Assembly: GCF_026167665.1 (NCBI RefSeq)
Contig: NZ_CP098740.1
Location: 6,262,001-6,326,000, forward strand
Direction: 5' to 3'
Source of the DNA: Streptomyces drozdowiczii
GTDB lineage: Bacteria; Actinomycetota; Actinomycetes; Streptomycetales; Streptomycetaceae
Length of the DNA: 64,000 bases
A program made the position numbers and the translations under genes. Shown here piece by piece: positions 42,830 to 52,958 of this stretch (position 1 is the stretch's first letter; every line of letters begins with the position of its first letter). The notes below the pieces were generated by a model, which was not told the origin of the DNA, did no database searches, and saw only the letters and a list, made by a program, of their open reading frames with translations.

Positions 42830-43348
42830 TCAGCCCACCACGGCCGATCGCGACGCCGAGGGCGGTGAGCCCTCCAGGTGTTTCAGGACGCTCAGATCGA
42901 ACGGCCCGTCGGTCGTCGCCCCGTACACGACGTGCGAGGGCGGGGCGGGCGGTGCCGGTGCGGGAAGCGTGAACCACACGACCTTCCCCGCGCCGCCCCG
43001 GGGGCGCACCCCCCAGCTCTCGCTGACCGCCGCGATCAGTGCGAGCCCGCGCCCCGACGTACTGGAGTCGTCGGCCTCGCGCACGGTCGGCAGCCGGGGA
43101 TCGTGGTCGTGGACGGACACCGTGAGCCGTTCGAGCAGCAGCTCGATCTCGACGGTGCATGATTTGTCCGGCTGTGCGTGCCGGTGGACGTTGGTGAGGA
43201 GCTCCGTGACGCCCAGCGCTGTCTGGTCGATCAGAGAATCGAGATGCCAGTAGCGCAGTTGCGCCGAGATGATTCTGCGGACCTGACCGATCCGCGACGG
43301 CAGGGCCTGGAGCTCCACCGTGCAGTGCCTGCTTGGCTCGCTGATCAC
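42830..43348 (-). CDS. ATP-binding HATPase protein (anti-sigma/regulatory serine kinase type)
   Basis: Serine-kinase-type HATPase of the RsbW/SpoIIAB class (172 aa). Features: QVRRIISAQLRYWHLD, TELLTNVHRHAQP (N box), VHDHDPRLP (G1-type) and SGRGLALIAAVSESWGV (G2). Such proteins in Streptomyces bind partner regulators and act as anti-sigma factors or BldA-type developmental kinases. GTG 43348 (VISEPSRHC) follows GGGGAG by 8 bases and gives the usual start. No sigma factor lies beside it. Confidence 0.88.
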   Translation of the reverse strand: MISEPSRHCTVELQALPSRIGQVRRIISAQLRYWHLDSLIDQTALGVTELLTNVHRHAQPDKSCTVEIELLLERLTVSVHDHDPRLPTVREADDSSTSGRGLALIAAVSESWGVRPRGGAGKVVWFTLPAPAPPAPPSHVVYGATTDGPFDLSVLKHLEGSPPSASRSAVVG

Positions 43349-43534
43349 GGCTGCGACTCCCCGAAATAGGTCCGGAAGAAGGCGAAGGAACGGATCCAGC
43401 ACATGGCTCGCTGCTGAGTCCGGGCCGGCGGCCTGGATCACAGTGTCACCGCCGGTACACCATGAGTGACGTGACTCCAATGTCGCTCAGGGCATACGCC
43501 TCCGCAACTCGCGGTGTCCCGCGCCCCACCGGCC

Positions 43535-43876
43535 TCAGGAGCGGCGCCCTCCCGCGCTGTACAGCGCCTCCAGGAAGCGGTGCGAGGGCGCCGCGTCACC
43601 GGGTTTGCCGTCCGGCCGCCGCATCGTCAGCCGGTACCGCCTCCCGTTCACCCGCGCCACCGTGGCGTCCGACCCCGCGAACCACGGTCTGCCCGCGCTC
43701 ACCGTGCCGACCGGCGCACTGTCGATCTCCCGCCCGTAACTCGTCAGAAGGGCCACCCGCCCGTCCTTCACGGTCACCTGCCCCGCCCTGGTGACCGAGC
43801 GCGCCCACCGGTCGATGCGCACACCGGTCGCGCTGAACTCCGTCACGCCCGTCGCCCTGAACTCCGTTTCCGACAT
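43535..43876 (-). CDS. Conserved hypothetical protein with an in-frame 24-bp duplication
   Basis: Protein of 113 aa starting MSETEFRATGVTEFSATGVR. It includes ASVTRAGQVTVKDGRVALLTSYG-like beta-strands and NGRRYRLTMRRPDG; function unknown. The second to ninth residues repeat as TEFRATGV-TEFSATGV, caused by a 24-bp tandem duplication. Stand-alone gene between the HATPase and the cysteine enzyme. Confidence 0.7.
   Translation of the reverse strand: MSETEFRATGVTEFSATGVRIDRWARSVTRAGQVTVKDGRVALLTSYGREIDSAPVGTVSAGRPWFAGSDATVARVNGRRYRLTMRRPDGKPGDAAPSHRFLEALYSAGGRRS
43820..43867. repeat. 24-bp tandem repeat in the hypothetical gene
   Basis: On the minus strand, ACGGAGTTCAGGGCGACGGG plus CGTG (43867-43844) is followed by a copy with four base changes (43843-43820); encodes TEF(R/S)ATGV twice. 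Confidence 0.7.
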
Positions 43877-44102
43877 GGCCCCTTCGCCCCCTTCGACGTA
43901 CCTCTGAGACGAAGTGTGCCCATCCGGGGGCGTGCACACCAGAGCGGGACGGTACGTAAACGGCGCATTCGGGCCGCGCGGGGGCGCATGGGCGCGGCCG
44001 CGACACCAAGGCACTGCTATGGACCATCAAAGTCAACGTTTGTGCAGGTGGGGGGCATATCGTGGGCCCCGCCGAGACCGGTCGTACGAGGAGAGCGCGC
44101 AG

Positions 44103-45239
44103 ATGGACACCACCGAGCACGGGCACGGCGGCGCAGCCGCGCCGACCGTCGACGTCGACCGCTCCGACCCGGCCTACCGCGCCTGGCTCAAGGAGGCCGT
44201 CCGCAAGGTCCAGGCCGACGCCAACCGCTCCGCCGACACCCATCTGCTGCTCTTCCCGCTCCCGGAGAGCTGGGGCATCGACCTCTACCTCAAGGACGAG
44301 TCGACCCACCCCACGGGCAGCCTGAAGCACCGGCTGGCGCGTTCGCTCTTCCTCTACGGGCTCTGCAACGGCTGGATCAGGCCCGGCAAACCGGTCATCG
44401 AGGCGTCGAGCGGTTCGACCGCCGTCTCGGAGGCGTACTTCGCCAAACTGATCGGCGTGCCGTTCATCGCGGTGATGCCCCGCACCACCAGCCCGGAGAA
44501 GTGCCGGCTCATCGAATTCCACGGCGGGCGCTGCCACTTCGTGGACGACTCGCGCCGGATGTACGAGGAATCGGCACGGCTCGCCGCGAAGACCGGCGGC
44601 CACTACATGGACCAGTTCACCTACGCCGAGCGGGCCACCGACTGGCGGGGCAACAACAACATCGCGGAGTCCATCTACCAGCAGCTGCGGCTCGAACGCT
44701 ATCCCGAGCCCACCTGGATCGTCGCCACCGCCGGAACCGGCGGCACCTCGGCGACCATCGCCCGCTATGTGCACTACATGCAGCACGACACCCGGATCTG
44801 CGTGCCCGACCCGGAGAACTCCTGCTTCTTCGACGGCTGGACCCACCACGACCCGCACGCCACCAGCGACTGCGGCTCCCGCATCGAGGGCATCGGCCGG
44901 CCGCGCATGGAGCCCAGCTTCGTCCCCGGCGCCATCGACCGGATGATGAAGGTCCCGGACGCGGCGAGCGTCGCCGCCGTGCGCGCCCTGGAACGGGCCA
45001 TCGGGCGCAAGGCGGGCGGCTCCACCGGCACCGGGCTGTGGAGCGCCCTCAGACTGATCGCCGAGATGGTCGCCCGGGGCGAGCGGGGCAGCGTCGTCAC
45101 CCTGATCTGCGACCCCGGCGACCGCTACCTGGACAAGTACTACTCCGACTCCTGGCTGACCGCCCAGGGCCTCGACATCGCCCCGTACACCCGGACCATC
45201 GACCAGTTCCTGGCCACCGGCAGCTGGCCGGAGGCGTGA
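44103..45239 (+). CDS. PLP-dependent cysteine synthase-fold enzyme (Cds1-like)
   Basis: Fold-type II PLP enzyme (378 aa): catalytic Lys in [43 protein letters not shown], and GRPRMEPSF. This matches the Mycobacterium Cds1 (Rv3684) group more than CysK: Cds1 is an L-cysteine desulfhydrase producing H2S, pyruvate and ammonia. ATG 44103 follows GAGGAG. A longer start at 44022 has no better support. Single gene under its own promoter region. Confidence 0.82.
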   Translation: MDTTEHGHGGAAAPTVDVDRSDPAYRAWLKEAVRKVQADANRSADTHLLLFPLPESWGIDLYLKDESTHPTGSLKHRLARSLFLYGLCNGWIRPGKPVIEASSGSTAVSEAYFAKLIGVPFIAVMPRTTSPEKCRLIEFHGGRCHFVDDSRRMYEESARLAAKTGGHYMDQFTYAERATDWRGNNNIAESIYQQLRLERYPEPTWIVATAGTGGTSATIARYVHYMQHDTRICVPDPENSCFFDGWTHHDPHATSDCGSRIEGIGRPRMEPSFVPGAIDRMMKVPDAASVAAVRALERAIGRKAGGSTGTGLWSALRLIAEMVARGERGSVVTLICDPGDRYLDKYYSDSWLTAQGLDIAPYTRTIDQFLATGSWPEA

Positions 45240-45243
45240 TACC

Positions 45244-45696
45244 TCAGGCGTAGCCGCCCGCCGGGCGGTCCAGCATGGCGTCCAGCACCCGGCCGAAGAC
45301 CCGCTTCCCGGCACCGGCCAGGACCGGGTCCGCCCAGCGCGGCAGCAGCCGTACGCTCATCTCCTCCACCCACACCACATGGGAGCCCGCCCGGTTCGGA
45401 TACACATCGATCGACGCACGGCCCAGCACCACCCGGCCGCGCTTCTCCAGGCGGCACATTCCCGCCCGGCTGCCGGCCGGCGGCGACCAGCGGACCACTT
45501 CCATCGGGTCGTCGAACGCCAGCGGGCCCACCCCGGTGCGCGCCACGAACACCGTCCCGACCCGGGTCGGCAGCCCCGTCGGCACCGTGATCACGGTCAG
45601 CGGCACCTGCGCGGCATGCCGCTCCCAGTCCGTCACCCGGCGCCAGGACTCGGCTGCGGGCAAGGAGGTGAAACGCTCGATCCGGAACACGGCCAC
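45244..45696 (-). CDS. SRPBCC family protein
   Basis: START/Bet v1-like hydrophobic-ligand fold (150 aa): MAVFRIERFTSLPAAESWRRVTDWERHA at the N-terminus and LLPRWADPVL at the C-terminal helix. Probably binds lipids or other hydrophobic molecules; function unknown. Convergent with the Cds1-like gene (4 bases between ends). Confidence 0.85.
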   Translation of the reverse strand: MAVFRIERFTSLPAAESWRRVTDWERHAAQVPLTVITVPTGLPTRVGTVFVARTGVGPLAFDDPMEVVRWSPPAGSRAGMCRLEKRGRVVLGRASIDVYPNRAGSHVVWVEEMSVRLLPRWADPVLAGAGKRVFGRVLDAMLDRPAGGYA

Positions 45697-45744
45697 ACCA
45701 CGATCCTAGGGTGTGAAAGCCCCGTCGCGAGCGGAGCGGAATGC

Positions 45745-46578
45745 TCAGCCCTCGGCCGACGCGGCGTCGCCGGCCACCAGCAGGCCCGGCAGATGCTCCT
45801 CGATCTCCGCCCGGGCGCCCGCGGGCAGCCCCGCGTCCGTGACGAGCGTGCTCACCTCGTCCAGCGAGGCGAACGAGCTGAGACCGACCGTGCCCCACTT
45901 GGTGTGGTCGGCCACCACCACCACCCGGCGCGCCGACGAGACGAACCGGCGGTTCGTCTCCGCCTCCGCGAGGTTCGGCGTGGAAAGACCCGCCTCCACC
46001 GAGATCCCGTGGACGCCGAGGAACAGCACATCGAAGTGGAGCGCCGCGATCGCCCGGTCCGCGACCGGGCCGACCAGCGAGTCGGACGGCGTACGCACCC
46101 CGCCGGTGAGGACCACCGTTGCCGCACCCGGCCGCCCGCCCGGGGCGCCGGGCCGCTGCGCCGCGTGGAACACGTCCGCGACCCGCACCGAATTCGTCAC
46201 GACCGTCAGATCCGGCACATCCACCAGATGCTGGGCCAGCGCGTACGTCGTGGTGCCCCCGGACAGGGCGATCGCGCTGCCGGGCACCGCCATCGCGGCG
46301 GCGGCCCGGGCGATGTCCTCCTTGGCGGTCAGCTCCAGCGTCGACTTCGCCTCGAAACCGGGCTCGTGCGTACTGGCCTCGACCACCGGCACGGCGCCGC
46401 CGTGCACCTTCTCGATCACGCCCTGCCGGGCCAGCGCGTCCAGATCCCGGCGCACGGTCATGTCCGAGACGTTGAGCTTCCGGGTCAGCTCGTTGACCCG
46501 CACCCCGCCGCGCCGGCGCACCTCGTCAAGGATCAGCGCGCGCCGCTGCTCCGCGAGCAGATTCTGATTCTCGCTCAA
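45745..46578 (-). CDS. DeoR/GlpR family transcriptional regulator
   Basis: Sugar-phosphate responsive repressor (277 aa): N-terminal helix-turn-helix RRALILDEVRRRGGVRVNELTRKL then VSDMTVRRDLDAL, followed by the DeoR sensor domain with ALSGGTTTYAL, VVLTGGVR and LGVHGIS. Typical members respond to sugar phosphates such as fructose 1-phosphate or phosphorylated tagatose. ATG 46578. The next gene is divergent, and its control by this regulator is possible. Confidence 0.92.
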   Translation of the reverse strand: MSENQNLLAEQRRALILDEVRRRGGVRVNELTRKLNVSDMTVRRDLDALARQGVIEKVHGGAVPVVEASTHEPGFEAKSTLELTAKEDIARAAAAMAVPGSAIALSGGTTTYALAQHLVDVPDLTVVTNSVRVADVFHAAQRPGAPGGRPGAATVVLTGGVRTPSDSLVGPVADRAIAALHFDVLFLGVHGISVEAGLSTPNLAEAETNRRFVSSARRVVVVADHTKWGTVGLSSFASLDEVSTLVTDAGLPAGARAEIEEHLPGLLVAGDAASAEG

Positions 46579-46730
46579 CGCCGGGCCTTGCCCTTCCCTC
46601 TGGCCGTACAGGAGTCCGTATCGACGGAGTCATCCTGCCACGCGCGGTGTCGCGGGCCCCCGCCCGGGGGAGATTCGTCAGTAACGGTGACCGGCCATCA
46701 GCCGTGTTCCCCTGCGAGAGCGAGACGCCC

Positions 46731-49103
46731 GTGCCCCCTGCCCCGCGCACCCCCGGCCCCGCGCTGGAACTACTGGTCCACGGGGTGGGCGGGACCACCC
46801 CCCAGGACATGCTGACCGACCCGCGCACGGTCCGGGTCACCGGCGACACCACCGCGGCCATCTACCGGCGCTCCGCCGACGTCGACGCCGAACGGCACCC
46901 GGAGCGGTACCGCGAGAAGCCCATCGCCGAGGCGTACTGCTGGTCCAACCTCACCTCCGGCAACGGCTCCCGCGCGCTGTGGCTGCTGCTGCTCCCGTTC
47001 ATGGTGATCAACCTCGCCCACTGGATGCGCCCCACCGCCCGGCGCCGCCCCCGCGCGATCCGGCTGTACGGCGTGCTCGTGCGGCTCATCGCGCTCAGCC
47101 TCACCGTGCTGCTGACCGCCGCCGCCTGCGAGGTCGCCCTCGACCTCACCGCCTGGCAGTGCGCGGGCGTCGCCGCCTGCTCCGAGAAGCGCTCCTGGCT
47201 CGGCTTCCTCTCCGCCGAGCAGGGCGGCTGGTGGTCCCAGCCCGGCCGCCGCCTCGCCCTGGCCGCGCTGGTGCCGGCCGCGCTGGTCGGGCTGCTCTGG
47301 TTCCTGTCCAACCGCACCTGGAGCGCCTACGAGTCCCAGCGCCCGCTGACCGGGGCGGACCCGGACGACGAGGAGGACGACGGCCCCGCACCCGCCGCCG
47401 AATCCGTCCGCCCGGCGCTCGGCCGGCCCGGATTCTGGTACGGGCGACGCCTCGTCGCCCGGCTGCGCGCCGCGCACACCGCGGCCGGCTTCCTCACCGT
47501 CGCCGCCGCCGTCTCCGAGGCCGCCGCCCGCCACGACCGTGCCGTCACCGGACCGGTTGCCCCGCTCCTCGGCCGGCTCATCGAAGCGGCCCTCGCCGCC
47601 GGGCTCGTCGTCGTGCTCTGGGTGGTCTGCCGCCGGGGCCGCAGCGAACGGCGCCTCGACAACCGGCTCGACCGGGCCGTCATCACCTGGCTGCCCGGCG
47701 CCGCCCTGGCCCTCCTCGTCCTCGCCGCCGTCCACGCCGCCTGGCCGCGCCCCGGCTGGACCTCCTCCGGGCGGCTCCCCGGCGACACCACGCTGTTCCG
47801 GGCGGTCAGCGTCGCCGAAGGCGTCCTGGTGGTCCTCCTCGCGGCGATCTCCCTGTACCTGTACCGGCGCTGCCCGGAGCCGCGCACCGTCCTGCGCGGC
47901 CTCGGCGGACCGGCCGTCGCGATGCTCGCGTGCGCCCTCGGCGGCGTGATGACGGGCGGCGTCGCCCAGCGCGTCGCCGACTGGCTCGACGGACCCGGCA
48001 GCCCGGGCATGGGGCGCAGCGCGCTGATAGAGGGACCACCGGTGCTGCTCAGCTGGCAGGCGTCGGTCATCCCCGTCCTCCTCGTGCTGCTCCTGGTGCC
48101 GGGCGCCGTCCTCGGCGTACGGACCTGGCTGACCGCCCGCAGGCTGGAGCCCGTGGTCGACGCGGAGTACGGCGAACGGTTCCCCGATCCGTCGCGGACC
48201 GAGCGGATCGCCCGCATCCGGGCCACCGCCGCGCTCACCGACTCGGCGCCCCGCGTGGTGGGGATCGTCTCCGGCGCCACCCTGTTCCTGGGCGCGGGGG
48301 CGGTGGCCGGGTCCTGGGCCACCGGCGAGGTCCCCGGACTCGCTCTGGACGGCAGCGGCCCGTTCCTCGAATCGGTGGCCGAGGCGGCGCAGTCCACCGG
48401 CTCCTGGATGATCGGCTTCGGCTTCCTCGTCTTCGTCGCCTGCGGCAGACGGGCCTACCGGGACGCGTCCGCCCGGCGCACGATCGGCATCCTCTGGGAC
48501 GTCGGTACGTTCTGGCCGCGCGCCGCCCACCCCTTCGCCCCGCCCTGCTACGCGGAGCGCGCCGTGCCCGACCTGGCCTCCCGCATGTCCGGCTGGACCG
48601 GCCGCACCCGGGGCCGGCTCGTCATCTCCGGCCACTCCCAGGGAAGCGTCCTCGCGGCCTCCGCGGTCTGGCAGCTGCCCGCCCGCACCCGCTCCCGGGT
48701 CGCCCTGCTCACGTACGGATCGCCGATCGAACGGCTCTACGGCCGCTGGTTCCCGGCCTACTTCGGAGCCGGGCAGCTCCACGGACTGCACCGCTCCGTG
48801 CACTGCTGGCGCAATCTGTGGCGGGCCACCGACCCCATCGGCGGCGCGGTCCGGCTCGGTGAGGAATCCGGACCCGAGGTGGACCGGGGACCGCTCAGGG
48901 ACCCCCTGGTCTACGGACGGACGCCCGAACACCCGCTGCCCGAGCCGGTGCTCGGCCACTCCGACTACCAGGCCGACCCCGTCTTCGCCGAGGAGCGCGC
49001 CGCCCTCCTGGAACGGCTCGACCCCCTCCTGCCCCAGCAGGCGGAGCCGGTCGGCGAGGACGTCAGGGCAGTTCCGGGAGGTCCTCCGGATACAGCAGAG
49101 TGA
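46731..49103 (+). CDS. Large multi-pass membrane protein with a lipase-type serine motif
   Basis: Integral-membrane protein of about 790 aa. N-terminus [18 protein letters not shown] resembles the oxyanion-hole region of alpha/beta hydrolases; helices follow at about residues 80-120, 180-205, 245-275, 300-330, 340-365, 395-420, 440-470 and 525-550, and a C-terminal soluble part has GHSQGS (about residue 634) with LLTYGSP and [10 protein letters not shown] nearby, like serine esterases of this class. Probable substrate: a lipid or cell-envelope ester; unknown. GTG 46731 is uncertain. The 3' end overlaps the beta-helix/AAA gene by 41 bases. Confidence 0.8.
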   Translation: MPPAPRTPGPALELLVHGVGGTTPQDMLTDPRTVRVTGDTTAAIYRRSADVDAERHPERYREKPIAEAYCWSNLTSGNGSRALWLLLLPFMVINLAHWMRPTARRRPRAIRLYGVLVRLIALSLTVLLTAAACEVALDLTAWQCAGVAACSEKRSWLGFLSAEQGGWWSQPGRRLALAALVPAALVGLLWFLSNRTWSAYESQRPLTGADPDDEEDDGPAPAAESVRPALGRPGFWYGRRLVARLRAAHTAAGFLTVAAAVSEAAARHDRAVTGPVAPLLGRLIEAALAAGLVVVLWVVCRRGRSERRLDNRLDRAVITWLPGAALALLVLAAVHAAWPRPGWTSSGRLPGDTTLFRAVSVAEGVLVVLLAAISLYLYRRCPEPRTVLRGLGGPAVAMLACALGGVMTGGVAQRVADWLDGPGSPGMGRSALIEGPPVLLSWQASVIPVLLVLLLVPGAVLGVRTWLTARRLEPVVDAEYGERFPDPSRTERIARIRATAALTDSAPRVVGIVSGATLFLGAGAVAGSWATGEVPGLALDGSGPFLESVAEAAQSTGSWMIGFGFLVFVACGRRAYRDASARRTIGILWDVGTFWPRAAHPFAPPCYAERAVPDLASRMSGWTGRTRGRLVISGHSQGSVLAASAVWQLPARTRSRVALLTYGSPIERLYGRWFPAYFGAGQLHGLHRSVHCWRNLWRATDPIGGAVRLGEESGPEVDRGPLRDPLVYGRTPEHPLPEPVLGHSDYQADPVFAEERAALLERLDPLLPQQAEPVGEDVRAVPGGPPDTAE

Positions 49104-51486
49104 GGTCGTCCGTGCTCGGATCGGCGAGCTGGGCGACCCGGCCGGCGTGCCGCTCGACCATCGACTCGAAGGTCTGGCGTGCGGTGCGCCCATTGCCGAA
49201 GGCCGGCCCCTTGGGCAGCTCCGTGAAGTACTTCAGCAGCGCCTCACCGGTGCCCGAGGCGAGGCTGTACTCGTGCTCACGGGACTGCTGCTCGACGATC
49301 CGCAGCAGCTCGGCGGGCTCGTAGTCGCTGAAGGTGATGGTCCGCGAGAAGCGGGACGCCACACCCGGGTTGACGGTCAGGAACCGCTCCATCTCCTGGG
49401 TGTACCCGGCGACGATGACCACCACCGCGTCCCGGTGGTCCTCCATCAGCTTCACCAGGGTGTCGATCGCCTCCCGGCCGAAGTCCCGGCCGGAGTCCTC
49501 GGGCGACAGCGCGTACGCCTCGTCCACGAACAGCACGCCGCCGCGCGCCCGGTCGAACGCCTCCTGCGTACGGATCGCGGTCGAGCCGATGTGCTCACCG
49601 ACCAGGTCGACCCGGGACACCTCGACCAGATGGCCCCGCTCCAGCACCCCGAGCGCGGCCAGGATCTCGCCGTACAGCCGGGCCACCGTGGTCTTGCCGG
49701 TGCCCGGGGAACCGGTGAAGACGAGATGGCGGCGGACCGACGCCGCCTTGAGGCCCGCCTCCCGGCGCCTGCGCCCCACCTCGATCATATCCGTGAGCGC
49801 CCGCACCTCCCGCTTGACGCTGTCCAGGCCGACCAGCGCGTCCAGCTCGCCCAGGACCTCCCCGGAGGTGCGCGTGGGCTCGGCGGGCGGCGCCGGCTCC
49901 GCGGGGCGCGGCGCGGGGACCGAACCGAGCAGCCCGGGCGAGGTCTGCGTGGCCGTCAGGACCGGGGCCGGCGGGGGAGTGGCGGTGCGCAGCCCGCTCT
50001 CGTCGCTCGTGCAGTCCTCCACGACCGGTCCGCTCCCGGTGCCGTTCCCGGGGCCGGCGCCCTCCGGGAACTCGTAGCCGCCGCGCGCGCACCGCTCGGT
50101 GCGGCAGCGGGTGAGCGTCGTCCGGCAGCCCTCCATCACATGGAAGCCGTACCCCTCGCTGCCCGTGACCCGGCAGCCGTTGAACGTCCCCCGGCCCTCG
50201 GCGGACACATAGAACCCGGCCTCGGCGGGGGAGGTCACCGTGCACCGCTCGATCACCGGGTCGGCGCCCTTGGTGACGATCACGCCCGTCTGCACGGCGT
50301 CCACGGTGCAGTTGTTCAGTGTGCCGCCGCTGCCGTGGTCCCGGAACCAGGCGCCGGTCGACGCCTCCCGGATGCGGCAGTCGTCCAGCTGGGCGGTGGC
50401 CCCGTCGCTGACCGAGACCGCGGTGTTGCGGACCTGGGAGAGGTCGCTGTCCACGACATCGGCGCGCGAGCCCCGGTCCAGGACGAACAGGGCGTCCGGC
50501 ACGTCGTGGACCCGGCAGGAATCCAGTATCACCGTCGCCCCGTCGCTGACCCAGACCGCCGGGTAGTCGCCCGTACTGTCGTGGATCTCGCACTGGTTGG
50601 CGTCCACCCGGGTGCCCGGGTCCCACACCGAGAGGCCGTTGCGGCCGAAGCGGCGCACCGTCGAACGGGTCAGCGTCAGCACCGCCCGCGAACGCAGATC
50701 CACCGCGTTCTCCGGGATGTCGTGGATGTCGCAGTCCGCGAGGGTCAGCACCGCGTCGGTGTCCAGCGTGACGCCGTCCGCCGAGGTGCGGTGCACCGTG
50801 CAGTCGGTGAGGTGGGCGGAGGCGCGGGCGGTCACCTGGATCCCGCTGCCCTTGATCTCGTACACCTCGCAGCCCAGCCCCTCCAGGCCGCTGCCCTCGC
50901 CGGTGACGGAGAGGCCCGCGCCCGAGGCGTGGTGGATCCGGCAGCGATCGAGGCGGGGGTGCCCGCCGTCGCGCACGGCGACCCCGGACTGCCCGGCCGA
51001 GACGATCTCGCACTCCTCGAAGACCCCGCCCGCGCCGTCGAGCACGGCGATGCCGACGCCGGCCGGATTGTCGACGGTGCACCGGCGGACGGTGGGCCGC
51101 GCCGCTCCGCGCACCTCGACGCCGGCCGCCGAGCGGGTCACGATCCGTACGTCCGCTATCTCGGGGGCGCCGTCCTCGACGAGCACGGCCGGGGCCGCCG
51201 AGTCCTGCCCCTCCACATGGAGGTCCTGGACGACGGCGGAGGCGCGCAGCGTCAGCGGCACCCCGTCGGCGGGGGCGATGCGCACCGAGCCGATGGAGCC
51301 CTCGGGGCCGCGCAGCGTGACCGCGCGGGCGATGACCAGGTTCTCCCGGTAGGTGCCGGGGGCGACGGTGAGCACATCACCGTCCGCCGCCGCTTCGAGC
51401 GCCGCGGTGAGGGAGGCGTATTCGCCCGTGCGGCGCCGCCACCGCGATGTGCCGGTGTGCGTCACCTGGACCGTGCCCTGTGCCAT
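49063..51486 (-). CDS. Right-handed beta-helix / AAA+ ATPase fusion (EccA/CbxX-like)
   Basis: Fusion protein of 807 aa. Residues about 20-455 carry a pectate-lyase-type beta-helix made of many short rungs with G-V-x-V repeats and frequent Cys-x-V/I (for example [39 protein letters not shown]). A Pro/Thr-rich linker (about 460-515) leads to a CbxX/CfqX-type AAA+ ATPase: GSPGTGKTT near 591, [10 protein letters not shown] near 655, and the arginine-finger region SRFSRTITF. The AAA part resembles the EccA ATPase of type VII secretion. No EccCDE genes lie nearby. ATG 51486 lacks an obvious strong ribosome site. Confidence 0.87.
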   Translation of the reverse strand: MAQGTVQVTHTGTSRWRRRTGEYASLTAALEAAADGDVLTVAPGTYRENLVIARAVTLRGPEGSIGSVRIAPADGVPLTLRASAVVQDLHVEGQDSAAPAVLVEDGAPEIADVRIVTRSAAGVEVRGAARPTVRRCTVDNPAGVGIAVLDGAGGVFEECEIVSAGQSGVAVRDGGHPRLDRCRIHHASGAGLSVTGEGSGLEGLGCEVYEIKGSGIQVTARASAHLTDCTVHRTSADGVTLDTDAVLTLADCDIHDIPENAVDLRSRAVLTLTRSTVRRFGRNGLSVWDPGTRVDANQCEIHDSTGDYPAVWVSDGATVILDSCRVHDVPDALFVLDRGSRADVVDSDLSQVRNTAVSVSDGATAQLDDCRIREASTGAWFRDHGSGGTLNNCTVDAVQTGVIVTKGADPVIERCTVTSPAEAGFYVSAEGRGTFNGCRVTGSEGYGFHVMEGCRTTLTRCRTERCARGGYEFPEGAGPGNGTGSGPVVEDCTSDESGLRTATPPPAPVLTATQTSPGLLGSVPAPRPAEPAPPAEPTRTSGEVLGELDALVGLDSVKREVRALTDMIEVGRRRREAGLKAASVRRHLVFTGSPGTGKTTVARLYGEILAALGVLERGHLVEVSRVDLVGEHIGSTAIRTQEAFDRARGGVLFVDEAYALSPEDSGRDFGREAIDTLVKLMEDHRDAVVVIVAGYTQEMERFLTVNPGVASRFSRTITFSDYEPAELLRIVEQQSREHEYSLASGTGEALLKYFTELPKGPAFGNGRTARQTFESMVERHAGRVAQLADPSTDDLTLLYPEDLPELP

Positions 51487-51659
51487 GGCGCTGTCGTGCC
51501 CCCGCCTCGTGCGTGTGTGATGCCCGTGTCACCGGCCTCGCGGCAGCGACCAGCCGGGGTCCGCCTGCCGGAGAGCGACGGGCGGGCCGGTCCACCGTAG
51601 CGCGCGCGGACGCCCGGAGTTGACCCGATGCGCAGGTCCCGGCGCCGGCCGTGCACCCC

Positions 51660-52256
51660 CTAGCTGCCGGTGCCCGTCCTGCCCCAGTCCGGGCCGACCG
51701 CCGCCCAGGCCCGGTCGATCCGTTCGTACCGCCGCCAGGTCATGCGCCGGAGGATCAGGCGCCGGACGCACTCGATCAGCAGGGCGGACAGCATCGCGGC
51801 TCCGAAGCCGGCGAGCGCGGCATGCGTGTGCGCCGTCGGTATGTCCATCGGCCGGAGCGCCGGGGTGCCTCTGCGGTCGGTCCAGATCCGGACCCGGGCT
51901 CCCGGTGACGCGTTGCGCGAGGCGGTGGTCACGCGGGCCGTGCGGGCCGCGCCGTCCGGGGTGTGCCACCGGGCCACGACCTCGGTCCGCCGCATGGAGT
52001 CGCCGGATATCTCGGGATCGGACGCATAACGGGCGCCGGCCACCCGCCGCACCACGACGGCCGTGGTGAGGTGACGGTCCGCCCGCTGGGCGCGCACCGC
52101 CGCCTGGAGCGCCGTGTCCGTCCGGGCCCCGCAGAACCAGCCCACCGCCGGGGCCGCCAGCAGCAGCATCAGGAACGCGACCAGCGCCAGCCACGCCTCG
52201 CACCGGTCCGTCGCCCGGCGCAGCGGATTGTGGCGCCAGCGCCAGACGCCCGCCAT
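51660..52256 (-). CDS. Rv1733c family membrane protein
   Basis: Membrane protein of 198 aa with two helices (about 22-42 and 143-165) flanking an extracytoplasmic domain; starts MAGVWRWRHNPLRRATDRCEAW and contains HTPDGAARTARV. This is the Rv1733c-type arrangement known from Mycobacterium, function unknown. GTG 52265 upstream is an alternative start. Confidence 0.82.
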   Translation of the reverse strand: MAGVWRWRHNPLRRATDRCEAWLALVAFLMLLLAAPAVGWFCGARTDTALQAAVRAQRADRHLTTAVVVRRVAGARYASDPEISGDSMRRTEVVARWHTPDGAARTARVTTASRNASPGARVRIWTDRRGTPALRPMDIPTAHTHAALAGFGAAMLSALLIECVRRLILRRMTWRRYERIDRAWAAVGPDWGRTGTGS

Positions 52257-52481
52257 CGCTCGCACAGTCTCCGCACCCCCTTCCGCACCCGTCCCCACCC
52301 GGTACGGTGCCGTCCACGCGCCGAGGCCGCACGGTCCGGGCGGCCCACCGTGCTCAACGCGCGGCCCGCCCCCGTGAGTTCCCGGCTCCCCCGACCGGGC
52401 ATGCGGAGCACACGGAACGGCGCACGGACCCGTGTTGCCGGGCACCCCGCCCCGGGCCGTGCGCCGCCTGATCCGAAGGGC

Positions 52482-52958
52482 CTAGTAGCCCCGGCCGCCC
52501 TGGTAGGGCCGGCCGTACGGGTCCTCGTACGGGGACTGCGCGGGGGCGGGCCGGGCCGCGGCGGGGCGCATCGACTCGTAGCCCGACGTCGGCGCCGGGC
52601 GCTGCTGCTGCGGCGGGGGCGCCTGGTACATGCCGCGGCCACCGGCCGGCTGCTGCGGGATGTACGGCGCCGGCGCGTGCTGGAGCTGCGCGGGCTGCAT
52701 CGGTGTGTAGCCCTGCTGAGCCGCCGGCTGGGGGTAGCCGTAGGACTGCTGGGGCTGGGAGGGGGCCGCGGGAAGCGCCGGCAGGGCCGACGGGAGCGCC
52801 GGCAGATAGCTGTTGCCGGTGTCGTAGGCGGCGGGCACTCGGATCGGAGCGATCTGAGGGGTGCCCCGCTCCGCGACGAGGGAGTCGTAGATCGGGGTGT
52901 CGGCAAACGACGGCGCGGCGTAGTAGCCGCCACCGTAGGTGGAGCGGGGGGAGGTCAT
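52482..52958 (-). CDS. DUF6643 family protein (Gln/Pro-rich)
   Basis: Conserved Streptomyces protein of 158 aa starting MTSPRSTYGGGYYAAPSF and including DTPIYDSLVAERGTPQIAPI, followed by a low-complexity Gln/Pro/Tyr-rich C-terminal half. Recognised as the DUF6643 family; function unknown and probably cytoplasmic. The divergent intergenic region is AT-richer and may hold its promoter. Confidence 0.75.
   Translation of the reverse strand: MTSPRSTYGGGYYAAPSFADTPIYDSLVAERGTPQIAPIRVPAAYDTGNSYLPALPSALPALPAAPSQPQQSYGYPQPAAQQGYTPMQPAQLQHAPAPYIPQQPAGGRGMYQAPPPQQQRPAPTSGYESMRPAAARPAPAQSPYEDPYGRPYQGGRGY

Noticed and set aside
43349..43534. Possible small gene between the HATPase and the hypothetical protein
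   Set aside because: No start codon with a ribosome site and coding bias; intergenic.
48859..51600. A 913-codon open frame on the plus strand through the beta-helix/AAA+ gene
   Set aside because: Composed of shadow translation (Arg/Gly/Pro/His-rich) from the antisense frame of a clear minus-strand gene; no recognisable domain and no ribosome site.
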